From NCBI GenBank assembly GCA_016191165.1, contig JACPPF010000159.1, positions 1 to 53,811 of the forward strand: DNA of 53,811 bases. The letters are read 5' to 3'. Source of the stretch: Planctomycetota bacterium (GTDB taxonomy: Bacteria; Planctomycetota; Planctomycetia; Gemmatales; Gemmataceae). Made by a program: the position numbers and the translations under genes. The notes beneath the pieces were generated by a model. The model did no database searches and was not told where the DNA came from. It saw only the letters and a program-made list of their open reading frames with translations. How positions within the stretch are numbered: position 1 is the stretch's first letter; every line of letters begins with the position of its first letter. Positions 43,180 to 51,790 of the stretch are shown in pieces.

Positions 43180-44103
43180 ATGGCTCACCAATTTCTTTTT
43201 CCTAATGAAACCCTTATACCGGCAAATAACATTCCCCATCCGATTCCCTACCAGGGAAGCAAACGGAACCTTGCGACGGACATTCTCTCCTATTGTCCAC
43301 CTAAAATAGGTCGGCTCGTTGAGCCGTTTGCTGGATCAGCTGCAATTTCGTTGGCGGCGGCATCTTGCGACCGCGCGCAAGAATTCTGGATCAATGACGC
43401 TCACAAGCCTCTCATCGATCTCTGGCTGGAAATCATCGAACGTCCCGACCAATTGTCGGACAAATACGAATCATTGTGGAAAAATCAGCTTGGGCGGGAA
43501 CGCGAGTACTACGACGTGGTGCGTTCTAAGTTCAACAAAACGCATCAATCCGAATGTTTCCTTTACTTACTTGCTCGCTGCGTCAAGGCAGCCATCCGGT
43601 ACAACTCAAGCGGTGGGTTCAATAACAGTCCAGACAACCGCCGCAAGGGAGCGACGCCGGAAACCATGCGCCAGCGCATCACCGGGGCGTCGCAGTTGCT
43701 TCGACACCGCACCAAGGTGACTTCTCTTGATTACAAGGATGTCCTCCTTGGATGCACTCGCGACGACCTGATTTACATGGACCCTCCGTACCAAGGTGTC
43801 TGCGGCAGTCGCGACAATCGATATTTGCCGAAAATCGACCATGACGGATTTTGCGAAACGCTGCGCGGATTGAACAAAAAAGAATGCCTGTATCTTGTCA
43901 GTTACGATGGACGAACTGGCACAAAGACATTCGGGAAGCGTCTCCCGGATCATCTCGAATTGGTTCACCTTGAAATCCACGCCGGCCGATCCACGCAGGC
44001 GACTTTGCTGGGCAGGAACGATGATACTTACGAATCCCTATACCTTTCTCCGGGCCTTGTCAAATTGATGGGACTTGACCGAAAAGCAAAAAAAACACAT
44101 TAA
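43180..44103 (+). CDS. Dam-type adenine-N6 DNA methyltransferase (D12 class)
   Basis: The enzyme is 307 aa. It methylates adenine in a short DNA site using S-adenosylmethionine. The N-terminal PIPYQGSKRNLATDIL is the D12-class start, LVEPFAGSAAISLA the SAM-binding motif, and LIYMDPPYQGVCGS the catalytic DPPY (D201-Y204). The extra N-terminal 20 residues and the central NSSGGFNNSPDNRR region are usual for this class. The surrounding DNA looks more AT-rich than the flanks, so recent transfer is likely. Just downstream is an HNH endonuclease on the same strand, so the pair is probably a complete restriction-modification module. The target site cannot be read from sequence. Confidence 0.9.
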   Translation: MAHQFLFPNETLIPANNIPHPIPYQGSKRNLATDILSYCPPKIGRLVEPFAGSAAISLAAASCDRAQEFWINDAHKPLIDLWLEIIERPDQLSDKYESLWKNQLGREREYYDVVRSKFNKTHQSECFLYLLARCVKAAIRYNSSGGFNNSPDNRRKGATPETMRQRITGASQLLRHRTKVTSLDYKDVLLGCTRDDLIYMDPPYQGVCGSRDNRYLPKIDHDGFCETLRGLNKKECLYLVSYDGRTGTKTFGKRLPDHLELVHLEIHAGRSTQATLLGRNDDTYESLYLSPGLVKLMGLDRKAKKTH

Positions 44104-44118
44104 TCGAGCCGCGACGCT

Positions 44119-44838
44119 ATGGCCGAGAAGCTGCCAAAAGAGTTCTTGAAAAAACTGAGGGCCGTTACCGGAAAACGCCCCAAGACGGTCATCGACCACA
44201 TCCTTGAACACGGATTCATCACGACGGAGGAACTCAGGGATATTTACGGATACGGCCATCCTCCGCGCGCCGTCAAAGACGTGACCGACCTGGGAATTCC
44301 AATCGAGCGATTCAAGGCCAAAGGAAAAGATGGGCGGACAATTGCCGCCTATCGCTTTGGTGATCCATCCAACGTGCGAGGCCTGGGGCATGCTGGCCGC
44401 GTGATCTTTCCAAAGAAATTCAAGAGCGTGCTCATTGAGAAATACGGAAGCAAATGCGCGATTTGTTCTGGAGAATTCGCGGCGTCCTTCCTCCAGATCG
44501 ATCATCGAATCCCTTATGAGGTCGCCGGCCAAGCCGAAGGCGAGCTTAATCCCGATGACTACATGCTCGTTTGCCGCTCATGCAACTGCGCCAAGTCATG
44601 GTCGTGTGAACACTGTCCCAATGGAATGATCGACAAGAAACCAGAGGTTTGCCAAACGTGCTATTGGGCACATCCAGAAAATTATCAGCACATCGCGACA
44701 CAGCAAGTTCGTCGAATTGATCTCGTTTGGAAGGACCAGGAGGTGAAAGAGCACGATCAACTCTCGGAATTCGCCAAAAGTATGAAGGCGGAGTTGCCTG
44801 AATACGTTAAAGCAATCCTTCGCAGACATCTGAAGTGA
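44119..44838 (+). CDS. HNH endonuclease paired with the Dam-type methylase
   Basis: The protein is 239 aa. The N-terminal part (about 20-85) looks like a winged helix (VIDHILEHGFITTEELRDIY). The HNH nuclease has C113-AI-C116, IDHRIPYE with the catalytic His129, and C152-RS-C155 followed by Asn156. Further Cys pairs (C163/C166, C178/C181) suggest a second zinc site. It begins 15 bases after the methylase stop, so it is probably co-transcribed as the restriction partner of that methylase. Its stop is directly followed by the resumed C-terminus of the interrupted MmeI-like gene. Confidence 0.85.
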   Translation: MAEKLPKEFLKKLRAVTGKRPKTVIDHILEHGFITTEELRDIYGYGHPPRAVKDVTDLGIPIERFKAKGKDGRTIAAYRFGDPSNVRGLGHAGRVIFPKKFKSVLIEKYGSKCAICSGEFAASFLQIDHRIPYEVAGQAEGELNPDDYMLVCRSCNCAKSWSCEHCPNGMIDKKPEVCQTCYWAHPENYQHIATQQVRRIDLVWKDQEVKEHDQLSEFAKSMKAELPEYVKAILRRHLK

Positions 44839-44839
44839 C

Positions 44840-45250
44840 GACGATTTCCGCTACACCTCCGACACCGTCTTCGACACCTTCCCCTGGCCGCAAGCCCCAA
44901 CCTTGGCCCAGGCGAAACAAGTGGCGAAAGCGGCCGTGGCGCTGCGTGAATTGCGGCGCAAAGTGATGGCCGAGAATCGCTGGAGCCTGCGCGATCTGTA
45001 TCGCACGCTCGATTTGCCGGGCAAGAACCCGCTGCGCGACATGCAGGACGCCCTCGATGACACGGTGCGCTCCGCCTACAGTATGAAGGTGAAAGCCGAC
45101 CCGCTGGCGTTTCTGCTCGACTTGAACCATCAACTCGCCGCCGCCGAGAAAGCGGGCACGCCGATCGTCGGCCCCGGCCTGCCGCCGTGCGTGAAGGACG
45201 CGGCGGACTTCATCACGACCGATTGCGTGCAGGCGCCCCAATTGCGGTAG
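44840..45250 (+). pseudogene. C-terminal part of the interrupted MmeI-like protein
   Basis: The frame open from 44840 reads DDFRYTSDTVFDTFPWPQAP, then VAKAAVALRELRRKVMAENR, WSLRDLYRTLDLPGKNPLRD and on to a TAG at 45248-45250. TFPWPQ and the following helices are typical of the extreme C-terminus of large type II (MmeI-like) enzymes. It has no start codon of its own; a TTG at 44903 is inside the domain. With 42151-43085 it brackets the inserted methylase/HNH pair. About 1.75 kb lies between the two halves, similar to the size of the missing core, so the insertion replaced rather than only split the gene. Confidence 0.75.
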
Positions 45251-45262
45251 GACATCGCGATG

Positions 45263-45670
45263 TCAGGGTGTCTGCCGCCCGATAATCCAGCACGAATCGT
45301 GCTTCGTCATCCCAATGTGCGGATAGTACGCCACCGCTTTCGGGGCCGCCAGCAAGATCAGATTCGTGTTCAGCCCGGCGGCCTCATGGGTGCGGCGCAG
45401 CAGCTCTCGGCCGATGCCTTGCTTCTGGAATTGCTCATCGACGGCCAGGTCCGCGAGGTAGGTGCAGAAGCTGAAATCGGTGATGGCACGCGAAACCCCA
45501 ACTAGCAACCCGTCCACGCGGGCAGTGACAATCACGTCGGCGTTTTCGAGCATCAGGCGAATCGTGTCGGTTTCCGTCATGGGCCGGCGCTCGGCCAGGG
45601 TGGACCGCCGGAGCACATCCATGAACTCGTCAGCGGTCAGGTTCGGCTCGATCTGGTAGACAACGTTCAT
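45263..45670 (-). CDS. GNAT-family N-acetyltransferase
   Basis: The protein is 135 aa. The ATG at 45668-45670 follows AAAGGAGGCG, an ideal ribosome site. The acetyl-CoA loop is in [20 protein letters not shown] (Q/R-x-x-G-x-G/A), followed by the C-terminal [19 protein letters not shown]. Similar small GNAT enzymes acetylate amino groups of metabolites or proteins; the substrate is unknown. It faces away from the carrier-protein operon, with a 223-base divergent gap that should hold both promoters. Confidence 0.85.
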   Translation of the reverse strand: MNVVYQIEPNLTADEFMDVLRRSTLAERRPMTETDTIRLMLENADVIVTARVDGLLVGVSRAITDFSFCTYLADLAVDEQFQKQGIGRELLRRTHEAAGLNTNLILLAAPKAVAYYPHIGMTKHDSCWIIGRQTP

Positions 45671-45893
45671 CGCGCCTCCTTTCTCTCGGCTTATCGTAGC
45701 CGACGTTCGCCGACCAACCAATACCGAGGGCGCAGATGAGCGGCTGAATTTGGTTGTCGGCCCGGTAAGGGCCAGAACGAAAATGGCGGAAACGTCGTCA
45801 AAAGCGGGAAACATGAGCTATAGTTGCAAAAACGACAGCCTTTGTTGGCCAGAACGGCGCCCATACTTCAATTGACGGAAAGCGAGTGAACCG

Positions 45894-46166
45894 ATGAACC
45901 ACCTTGCCGCCATTCGGCAGATTTTGGCGCAGCACGGGCGCCTGTCCGTGAACGTCGATACGCTGAACGACGACAGCGATCTTTACGTGGCTGGCCTGAC
46001 CTCCCTGGCAACCGTGGGCGTGATGCTGGCGTTGGAAGATCAGTTCAATATCGAGTTTCCAGAGTCGATGTTAAGCCGCCGGACCTTTGCAAGTCTGGAC
46101 GCGATCGCTGAAGCGGTCGATGAACTGGCGACTCCATCCTCCTCCAAGGTTCCGGTGGGCACATGA
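45894..46166 (+). CDS. Acyl-carrier-type protein (amino acid carrier)
   Basis: The protein is 90 aa. It has a four-helix carrier fold. The phosphopantetheine Ser is S37 in YVAGLTSLATVGVMLALED; the usual Asp before it is Thr. In operons of this type the carrier is loaded with an amino acid by the ligase two genes downstream rather than with a fatty acid. It is the first gene of six that overlap or nearly touch. Its stop overlaps the next ATG by 4 bases. No phosphopantetheinyl transferase is encoded in the window. Confidence 0.88.
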   Translation: MNHLAAIRQILAQHGRLSVNVDTLNDDSDLYVAGLTSLATVGVMLALEDQFNIEFPESMLSRRTFASLDAIAEAVDELATPSSSKVPVGT

Positions 46167-47359
46167 ACGAGTCCGAGACGCTTCCCGCGGGCGCGCCGAA
46201 GCCGATCTTCGACCGCCTGGTAAACGAGGCTCACGCGATCGGCAAGGAGGTGCTCGCCGCGAACGCCGCCGACGTGGATCGCCTTGCGCGCTTTCCCAAC
46301 GAATCAATCGACGCCCTGCGCCGGGCCAGGCTCTTGAGCGCCTATGTGCCAAAAGCATTTGGCGGCATGGGGCTCAACGTCGTTCAGATCGCCAAGGTTT
46401 GCGAAGTGTTTGGGCAATACTGCGGCTCCTCGGCGATGATCTACGCCATGCACAAGATCCAGGTCGCCTGCGTCGTGCATCACGCTCAAGGGTCGCCGTA
46501 TTTTCAGAGCTACCTGCGGCAGCTGGTGGACGAACAGCGCCTCATGGCGTCTGCAACGACCGAGATGGGCGTTGGCGGCGATCTGCGCTCCAGCATTTGC
46601 GCTGTGGAAGTCGAGGGAGATTCCTTTCGCCTGACGAAAAAGGCGCCCGTGATTTCCTACGGCGAGGCCGCGGATGACATCCTGATTACTTGCCGCAAAT
46701 CGCCAAACGCGCCTGCCAGCGAGCAGGTCCACGTGCTGGTTCGGCGGGGCGATTACACGGCCGAGCCGCTTTCGACCTGGGACACGCTGGGTTTTCGCGG
46801 CACGTGCAGCACGGGCTTCACAGTAACGTCGCACGGGAAGGCGGCGCAGATTCTGCCGACGCCGTTTGCCGACATTCTCGCCCAGACGATGCACCCGTTT
46901 TCGCACATCGTGTGGAGTTCGCTGTGGTCGGGCATCGCAATCGATGCGTTGAACCAGGCCCGCGCCTATGTGCGGACGGAGGCGCGCAAGACCCCGGGCG
47001 AGACGCCGCTCAACGCGATTCGGCTGGCCGAGGTCGATCGCGTTTTGCAAGAAATGCGCAACAATGTCGCCACTTTCACGCACGAGTATCACGACCTCCT
47101 CATGCACGCGCCGCGCGAAGCGCTGACCAGCTTTGGCTTTTCCATCCGCACGAATAATCTCAAACTTTCCGCCTCGCAGCTGATCGTCGATATCGTGGGC
47201 CGCGCGATGCTGATCTGCGGCATCTCCGGCTATCGCAACGACTCGAAGTACAGCATTGCCCGCCATCTGCGCGATGCCTACGGGGCGGCGTTAATGGTGA
47301 ACAACGACCGCATCATGAAACACAACGCGACCATGCTGCTGGTTCATAAGGAAGGATGA
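46163..47359 (+). CDS. Acyl-CoA-dehydrogenase-like flavoprotein
   Basis: The protein is 398 aa. The fold is visible from ALRRARLLSAYVPKAFGGMG, YCGSSAMIYAMHKIQVACV and SATTEMGVGGDLRSS to GFRGTCSTGFTV. The usual TEPxAGSD becomes TEMGVGGD, so the substrate pocket may differ. The C-terminal helical bundle includes LIVDIVGRAMLICGISGYRN and YSIARHLRDAYGAALMV. Relatives oxidise acyl groups on carrier proteins, as in pyrrole formation from a prolyl carrier protein. Here it could oxidise the aminoacyl carrier product. It overlaps both neighbours by 4 bases. Confidence 0.88.
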   Translation: MNESETLPAGAPKPIFDRLVNEAHAIGKEVLAANAADVDRLARFPNESIDALRRARLLSAYVPKAFGGMGLNVVQIAKVCEVFGQYCGSSAMIYAMHKIQVACVVHHAQGSPYFQSYLRQLVDEQRLMASATTEMGVGGDLRSSICAVEVEGDSFRLTKKAPVISYGEAADDILITCRKSPNAPASEQVHVLVRRGDYTAEPLSTWDTLGFRGTCSTGFTVTSHGKAAQILPTPFADILAQTMHPFSHIVWSSLWSGIAIDALNQARAYVRTEARKTPGETPLNAIRLAEVDRVLQEMRNNVATFTHEYHDLLMHAPREALTSFGFSIRTNNLKLSASQLIVDIVGRAMLICGISGYRNDSKYSIARHLRDAYGAALMVNNDRIMKHNATMLLVHKEG

Positions 47360-48291
47360 TGTCAATGACCTTGACCGAAGATCCCGTCGCTGCCGCTCAC
47401 CAGCGCTACCTCGACGAGCTGACCGCCGCGGGATTGCTTATTCCGCTCGGCGTGCCCGGCGTTTATGGCCGTAGCGGCGTGTTCGAGGGAATCGTGGAAC
47501 ACTTCGAGCGTTTCATCACGCGGATGGGCGATCACTTGAAGCCGGAGGTGATGCGTTTTCCGCCGGTGTTTGCGCGACAACATTATTGCTGCATCGACCA
47601 CGTCGAGAATTTTCCGAACCTGATGGGCTCGGTCCACACGTTCAAGGGGGGCGAGCGCGAACACCTGGCCCTGTTGAACAAAAAAGCCGAGGGAGGCGAC
47701 TGGTCGCGCAACCTGGACGCGAGCGACGTGATGCTGGTCCCGGCTGCCTGCTATCCGCTCTATCCGACCGCGACCGGAACGTTGCCGAAGAAGGGTCGCA
47801 TCGTGGATCTGGTCGGCTTCGTATTTCGGCATGAACCCTCGATCGACCCGGCCCGCATGCAGCAGTTTCGCCAGCGCGAGTACGTTTGCCTCGGCACGGC
47901 CGAGCAAGCGCTGGAACATCGCGATTATTGGCTCAAACGTGCCGAGCAGATGTTGTTGTCGGTCGGCTTGGATGTCAAGCCGGTGGTGGCGAACGACCCG
48001 TTCTTCGGCCGCGGTGGACGCATGATGGCCGCGACGCAGAAGGAACAGACGCTGAAGTTTGAATTGATGGCGCCCGTGGCCTCGACGGAAAAATGGACCG
48101 CGATCACGTCATGCAATTGCCATCTCGACCATTTCGGCCAGGTGTTTGACATCAAGACCGCGGACGGGCGGGTGGCTCACAGCGCGTGCATCGGCTTCGG
48201 CCTCGAACGCATCGCGCTGGCTCTGCTTCGCAAGCATGGCTTCGATCCCAACGCCTGGCCGGCCGACGTCAAGCGGGAACTGGCGCTATGA
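47356..48291 (+). CDS. Amino acid:[carrier protein] ligase (SerRS-like)
   Basis: The enzyme is 311 aa. It has the class II aminoacyl-tRNA-synthetase core but no tRNA-binding coiled-coil domain. Motif 2 is FVFRHEPSIDPARMQQFRQ and motif 3 is CIGFGLERIALALL. C132, E175 and C278 match the positions of the zinc ligands described for Bradyrhizobium Bll0957. Such enzymes activate glycine or alanine with ATP and pass it to the phosphopantetheine arm of a carrier protein, here encoded at 45894. The ATG at 47356 overlaps the preceding stop; 47359 and 47365 are alternative starts. Confidence 0.9.
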   Translation: MMSMTLTEDPVAAAHQRYLDELTAAGLLIPLGVPGVYGRSGVFEGIVEHFERFITRMGDHLKPEVMRFPPVFARQHYCCIDHVENFPNLMGSVHTFKGGEREHLALLNKKAEGGDWSRNLDASDVMLVPAACYPLYPTATGTLPKKGRIVDLVGFVFRHEPSIDPARMQQFRQREYVCLGTAEQALEHRDYWLKRAEQMLLSVGLDVKPVVANDPFFGRGGRMMAATQKEQTLKFELMAPVASTEKWTAITSCNCHLDHFGQVFDIKTADGRVAHSACIGFGLERIALALLRKHGFDPNAWPADVKRELAL

Positions 48292-49259
48292 TGAAACAAC
48301 TCCTCCAACTCGACCCGGCCCGGTACGAGCGGCATCCGATCCATCGTGGCGAGCGCGACTGGGCGGAGACAAACTGCTACGTCGATATCTGGATCGAACT
48401 ACTGCATGCATGGGGTTGCGAGCCGATTGCCGCGCTGCCCTTCACCTTCGGCATCGATTTCGAGGGCGACCAATGGACTTTTTTCAAATTTCCGCATGGC
48501 GACCTGTTCGATCTGTATCGTCTTGACGTTCAGGAGCTGGCGATCTGGCGTCCGCTCGCTACCCACGTCGAGGAGCAGGTCGAACTGGGCAGGCCGGTTC
48601 TGGTGGAACTGGATTCGTTCTACCTTCCCGACACGGCTGGCACAGCGTATCAGATCGCTCATGTGAAATCGACGGTTGCCATCGTCGAGATTGACACGGC
48701 AGCTCAGCACCTCGGCTACTTTCATGGGCAGGGGTACTACCGTCTGAATGGCGCCGACTTCGTCAACGTCTTGCGTGTGAACGACCGGAACCCGGCCCTG
48801 TTGCCGCCGTACGTGGAGATTGTCAAAAGGAGACGCGAAGCCCCGCCGCGCGGCGCCGACCTGGTGGCGGTATCGCTGTCCATACTACGGCGTCAACTGG
48901 AACGCCTGCCCGATGAAAACCCTTTTGAAAAGTTCAAGGCTCGCTTTCAGACGGATTTGACCTGGCTCGTGAATGAATCGCTGGAGGCTTTCCACAGCTA
49001 TTCCTTTGCAACCCTGCGGCAATTCGGCGCCTGTTTCGAACAATCAGCCACCTACTTGCGCTGGCTGCGCGAGCGAACGGACAGGCCGCTCGATCGAGCC
49101 ATCACCGCGTTTGCCGAGCTTTCGAGTGGCGCCAAGACGATGCAGTTTCACCTGGCGCGCATGATCGCACGCAAGAAGTCGCTCGAGCTGGCGCCCCTCG
49201 ACCAGATGGCGGTCAAATGGGCGACCGGGATGAATGAGTTGAAAGCGATCTACGCATGA
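48288..49259 (+). CDS. DUF1839 protein, possible papain-fold acyltransferase
   Basis: The protein is 323 aa. DUF1839 proteins are found with amino acid:[carrier protein] ligases. The N-terminal NCYVDIWIELLHAWGCEP (Cys30), GIDFEGDQWTFFKFP and YQIAHVKSTVAIVEID (His125, Asp136), followed by a GYFHGQGYY segment, recall the Cys-His-Asp layout of papain-like C39/BtrH acyltransferases. BtrH moves an aminoacyl group from a carrier protein onto an aminoglycoside. The resemblance is my reading of the sequence, not an established fact. The C-terminal half is helical. The start codon overlaps the ligase stop (ATGATG). Confidence 0.8.
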   Translation: MMKQLLQLDPARYERHPIHRGERDWAETNCYVDIWIELLHAWGCEPIAALPFTFGIDFEGDQWTFFKFPHGDLFDLYRLDVQELAIWRPLATHVEEQVELGRPVLVELDSFYLPDTAGTAYQIAHVKSTVAIVEIDTAAQHLGYFHGQGYYRLNGADFVNVLRVNDRNPALLPPYVEIVKRRREAPPRGADLVAVSLSILRRQLERLPDENPFEKFKARFQTDLTWLVNESLEAFHSYSFATLRQFGACFEQSATYLRWLRERTDRPLDRAITAFAELSSGAKTMQFHLARMIARKKSLELAPLDQMAVKWATGMNELKAIYA

Positions 49260-51781
49260 TCCCCCTGCCGGATTTCGCTGATGCTCCCGGCGCCGACATT
49301 CTGTTCGGCCCGTGGTCCTTTTGCGCCTCCTCACCCGGAGCAATCGATCATCCCGACCAAATCCGCCAGAGCGGGCTCACCTGGCAACCTGCTCTTGTGC
49401 CGGGAACCGTCGCGTCCAGTTTGCAAGCCCTTGGTCAATGGGATCTATCGCAACCTCTTGACGCCGACGCGAAAGATTGGTGGTATCGAACCGCCTTTGA
49501 TCTGAATTCCGACGAGCGTTCTGCGAATGCCGCCCTGTGCTTCGACGGCCTGGCAACCCTGGCCGAGGTTTGGCTCAACGGAACCAAAATCCTTACTACC
49601 GACAACATGTTCCGTTCTCATCGCGTCAACGTCGCTCAATACCTGCGGGACCATAACGAGCTTGCGATTGGCTTTCGTTCCTTGACGACGTTCCTCGAAA
49701 CCCGGCGCGCCCGGCCGCGCTGGAAAACCAATCTCGTCAAGCATCAACAAATGCGCTGGTGTCGAACCAGCCTTTTGGGACGAATTCCAGGATGGACGCC
49801 CCCCGTCACACCCGCTGGTCCCTGGCGCGCCATTCGGCTGGAGCGCGGGCCGATCGTGGTTTCCGATGTTCATGTCACGAGCGTTCTGGAGGGCGATGTT
49901 GGCGTCGTGAGCGTTCATGCGGTGGTCCAATCGGATACGTCGCTGGAATGCGCGAGCCTCCAGGTTGGCGAAGCGGTCGTTCCGCTTGAAATCCAAGCGG
50001 CGGATCATGGTCGGCATCTCGTCGGCGCCATGCAGGTCGCCAACCCGCCGCTCTGGTGGCCGCACACGCATGGTGCGCAGCCGCTTCTCGATGCCGTCCT
50101 GAGCATTGACACGAACGGCGCGCGGCTTCGCCATCCGTGTGGCAAGATTGGTTTTCGTCGCCTGGAGGTCGATCGCCAAATCGGGTTCGGCGTAAAAGTC
50201 AACGGCGTGCCCATCTTTTGCCGCGGCGCCTGTTGGACGGTCGCCGACATCGTGACCCTGGATGGCTCGCCCGAACAGCTGTCTCACGATTTACACCATG
50301 CGCGCGCCGCCGGCGTCAACATGCTGCGCGTTGGCGGGACCATGATCTATGAGTCAGACCATTTCTATGATCTGTGCGATCAACTGGGCATTCTCGTGTG
50401 GCAGGACTTCATGTTCGCCAACATGGACTATCCCGTCGAAGACGCTGCGTTTGCCGCCAACATCGTGGAAGAAGGCAGGCAACAGCTTCGGCGCTTGGCC
50501 AGACACCCGGCCGTTGCTGTCTATTGTGGCAACAGCGAGGTGGAACAACAGGCCTCCATGCTCGGCATGCCGCGCGAGCTTTGGCGGAATGGCTTCTTTG
50601 CCGAACGACTACCAGCCCTGTGCGCCGCCGATCACCCTGCGGCCGAGTATCTTCCTTCCACGCCCAGTGGTGGCACGTTGCCGTTCCACGTCGCCAGCGG
50701 CGTGACGCATTATTATGGCGTTGGCGCCTACCTGCGCCCGGTGAGCGACGTGCGGCGCGCGAACGTGAAATTCACGTCGGAATGCCTCGGCTTCGCCAAC
50801 GTCCCGGAACCCGAAACGGTCAACCACGTCGTCGGCGGCGGGCCGGTCATGCTGCATCACCCACGCTGGAAGCAGCGTGTGCCGCGCGACACCGGCGCGG
50901 GCTGGGATTTCGAGGATGTGCGCGACCACTACCTCAAACAACTTTTCGGCGTCGATCCCGTCCATCTTCGCTCGTTTGATCCCGATCGTTACCTGCGTCT
51001 TAGCCGGGTCGTAACCGGCGAGGTGATGGCGCAGGTTTTCGCCGAATGGCGCAGCGGTCATTCGAACAATCGAGGCGCGCTGGTGTGGTTCTTCAAGGAC
51101 CTTTGGCCCGGGGCAGGGTGGGGCATCGTCGATAGTCTCGGCATCCCCAAGGCCGCCTACTATTTCCTCAAGCGAAGTTGGCAGAGCCATCAAGTTCTGT
51201 TGACCGATGAAGGTCTCGATGGGTTGCACATTCACGTCATCAATGAATCGGCAATGGCCTGGAACGGTTTCGTCGAGATCATGCTGCTCAGGGACGATCA
51301 CGTGGTGGTCGCGCGGGCGGAAACGTCCTGCGAACTGCGGCCCCATTCGCAAATTACAGTGGAGTCGGACGCGTTGCTCGGCGGGTTTTATGATGTGTGC
51401 CACGCCTACCGCTTCGGGCCACCCAAACACGAAGTCGCAATTGCCACGCTTTATGACGCGGAAAGGCGCGTCATCAGTGAGGCGTTCCATTTCGTGCAGG
51501 CACGCGAGCCCTCGATGCTTGCGGCCGTGGAGATTCAGGCCGACGCGGAGCCTAGCGGCGAGGGCGGCTGGGAGGTCACCCTTCAGTCGAATCGCTTTCT
51601 TCGTGGGGTTGCCTTGGATGCCAAAGGCCTTTTGCCGGATGATAATTACTTCAACCTGGCTCCAATGCGACCCAGGAAAATCTCGTTGCGGGCGCTGGCC
51701 CGGGGCGCGGTGAAACTCGCGGCTTACGTGGAGGCTTTGAACTTGCGCGATCCGGTGCGGATCGCCGTGAGAAAACCCTAG
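49256..51781 (+). CDS. GH2 beta-mannosidase-like glycoside hydrolase
   Basis: The protein is 841 aa. A jelly-roll N-terminus (TWQPALVPGTVASSLQALG, WWYRTAFDLN, AEVWLNGTKI) leads into an immunoglobulin-like linker and a TIM barrel. The proposed acid/base E428 lies in CGNSEVEQ, the nucleophile E509 in VKFTSECLGFANVP, with GVNMLRVGGTMIYES before them. Both catalytic Glu are present, so it is probably active. There is no signal peptide, so it acts in the cytoplasm, unlike usual polysaccharide-degrading members. It overlaps DUF1839 by 4 bases and precedes the double hydrolase by 9. Confidence 0.85.
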   Translation: MIPLPDFADAPGADILFGPWSFCASSPGAIDHPDQIRQSGLTWQPALVPGTVASSLQALGQWDLSQPLDADAKDWWYRTAFDLNSDERSANAALCFDGLATLAEVWLNGTKILTTDNMFRSHRVNVAQYLRDHNELAIGFRSLTTFLETRRARPRWKTNLVKHQQMRWCRTSLLGRIPGWTPPVTPAGPWRAIRLERGPIVVSDVHVTSVLEGDVGVVSVHAVVQSDTSLECASLQVGEAVVPLEIQAADHGRHLVGAMQVANPPLWWPHTHGAQPLLDAVLSIDTNGARLRHPCGKIGFRRLEVDRQIGFGVKVNGVPIFCRGACWTVADIVTLDGSPEQLSHDLHHARAAGVNMLRVGGTMIYESDHFYDLCDQLGILVWQDFMFANMDYPVEDAAFAANIVEEGRQQLRRLARHPAVAVYCGNSEVEQQASMLGMPRELWRNGFFAERLPALCAADHPAAEYLPSTPSGGTLPFHVASGVTHYYGVGAYLRPVSDVRRANVKFTSECLGFANVPEPETVNHVVGGGPVMLHHPRWKQRVPRDTGAGWDFEDVRDHYLKQLFGVDPVHLRSFDPDRYLRLSRVVTGEVMAQVFAEWRSGHSNNRGALVWFFKDLWPGAGWGIVDSLGIPKAAYYFLKRSWQSHQVLLTDEGLDGLHIHVINESAMAWNGFVEIMLLRDDHVVVARAETSCELRPHSQITVESDALLGGFYDVCHAYRFGPPKHEVAIATLYDAERRVISEAFHFVQAREPSMLAAVEIQADAEPSGEGGWEVTLQSNRFLRGVALDAKGLLPDDNYFNLAPMRPRKISLRALARGAVKLAAYVEALNLRDPVRIAVRKP

Positions 51782-51790
51782 ATTCTCATC

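Noticed and set aside
43064-43309. Small ORF across the junction of the MmeI-like gene and the methylase
   Set aside because: No codon bias or ribosome site, and it spans the recombination junction in a third frame.
44903-45250. Independent small gene starting at a TTG
   Set aside because: The frame is open from at least 44840 with the family's own sequence (TFPWPQ), so it is the tail of the interrupted MmeI-like protein.
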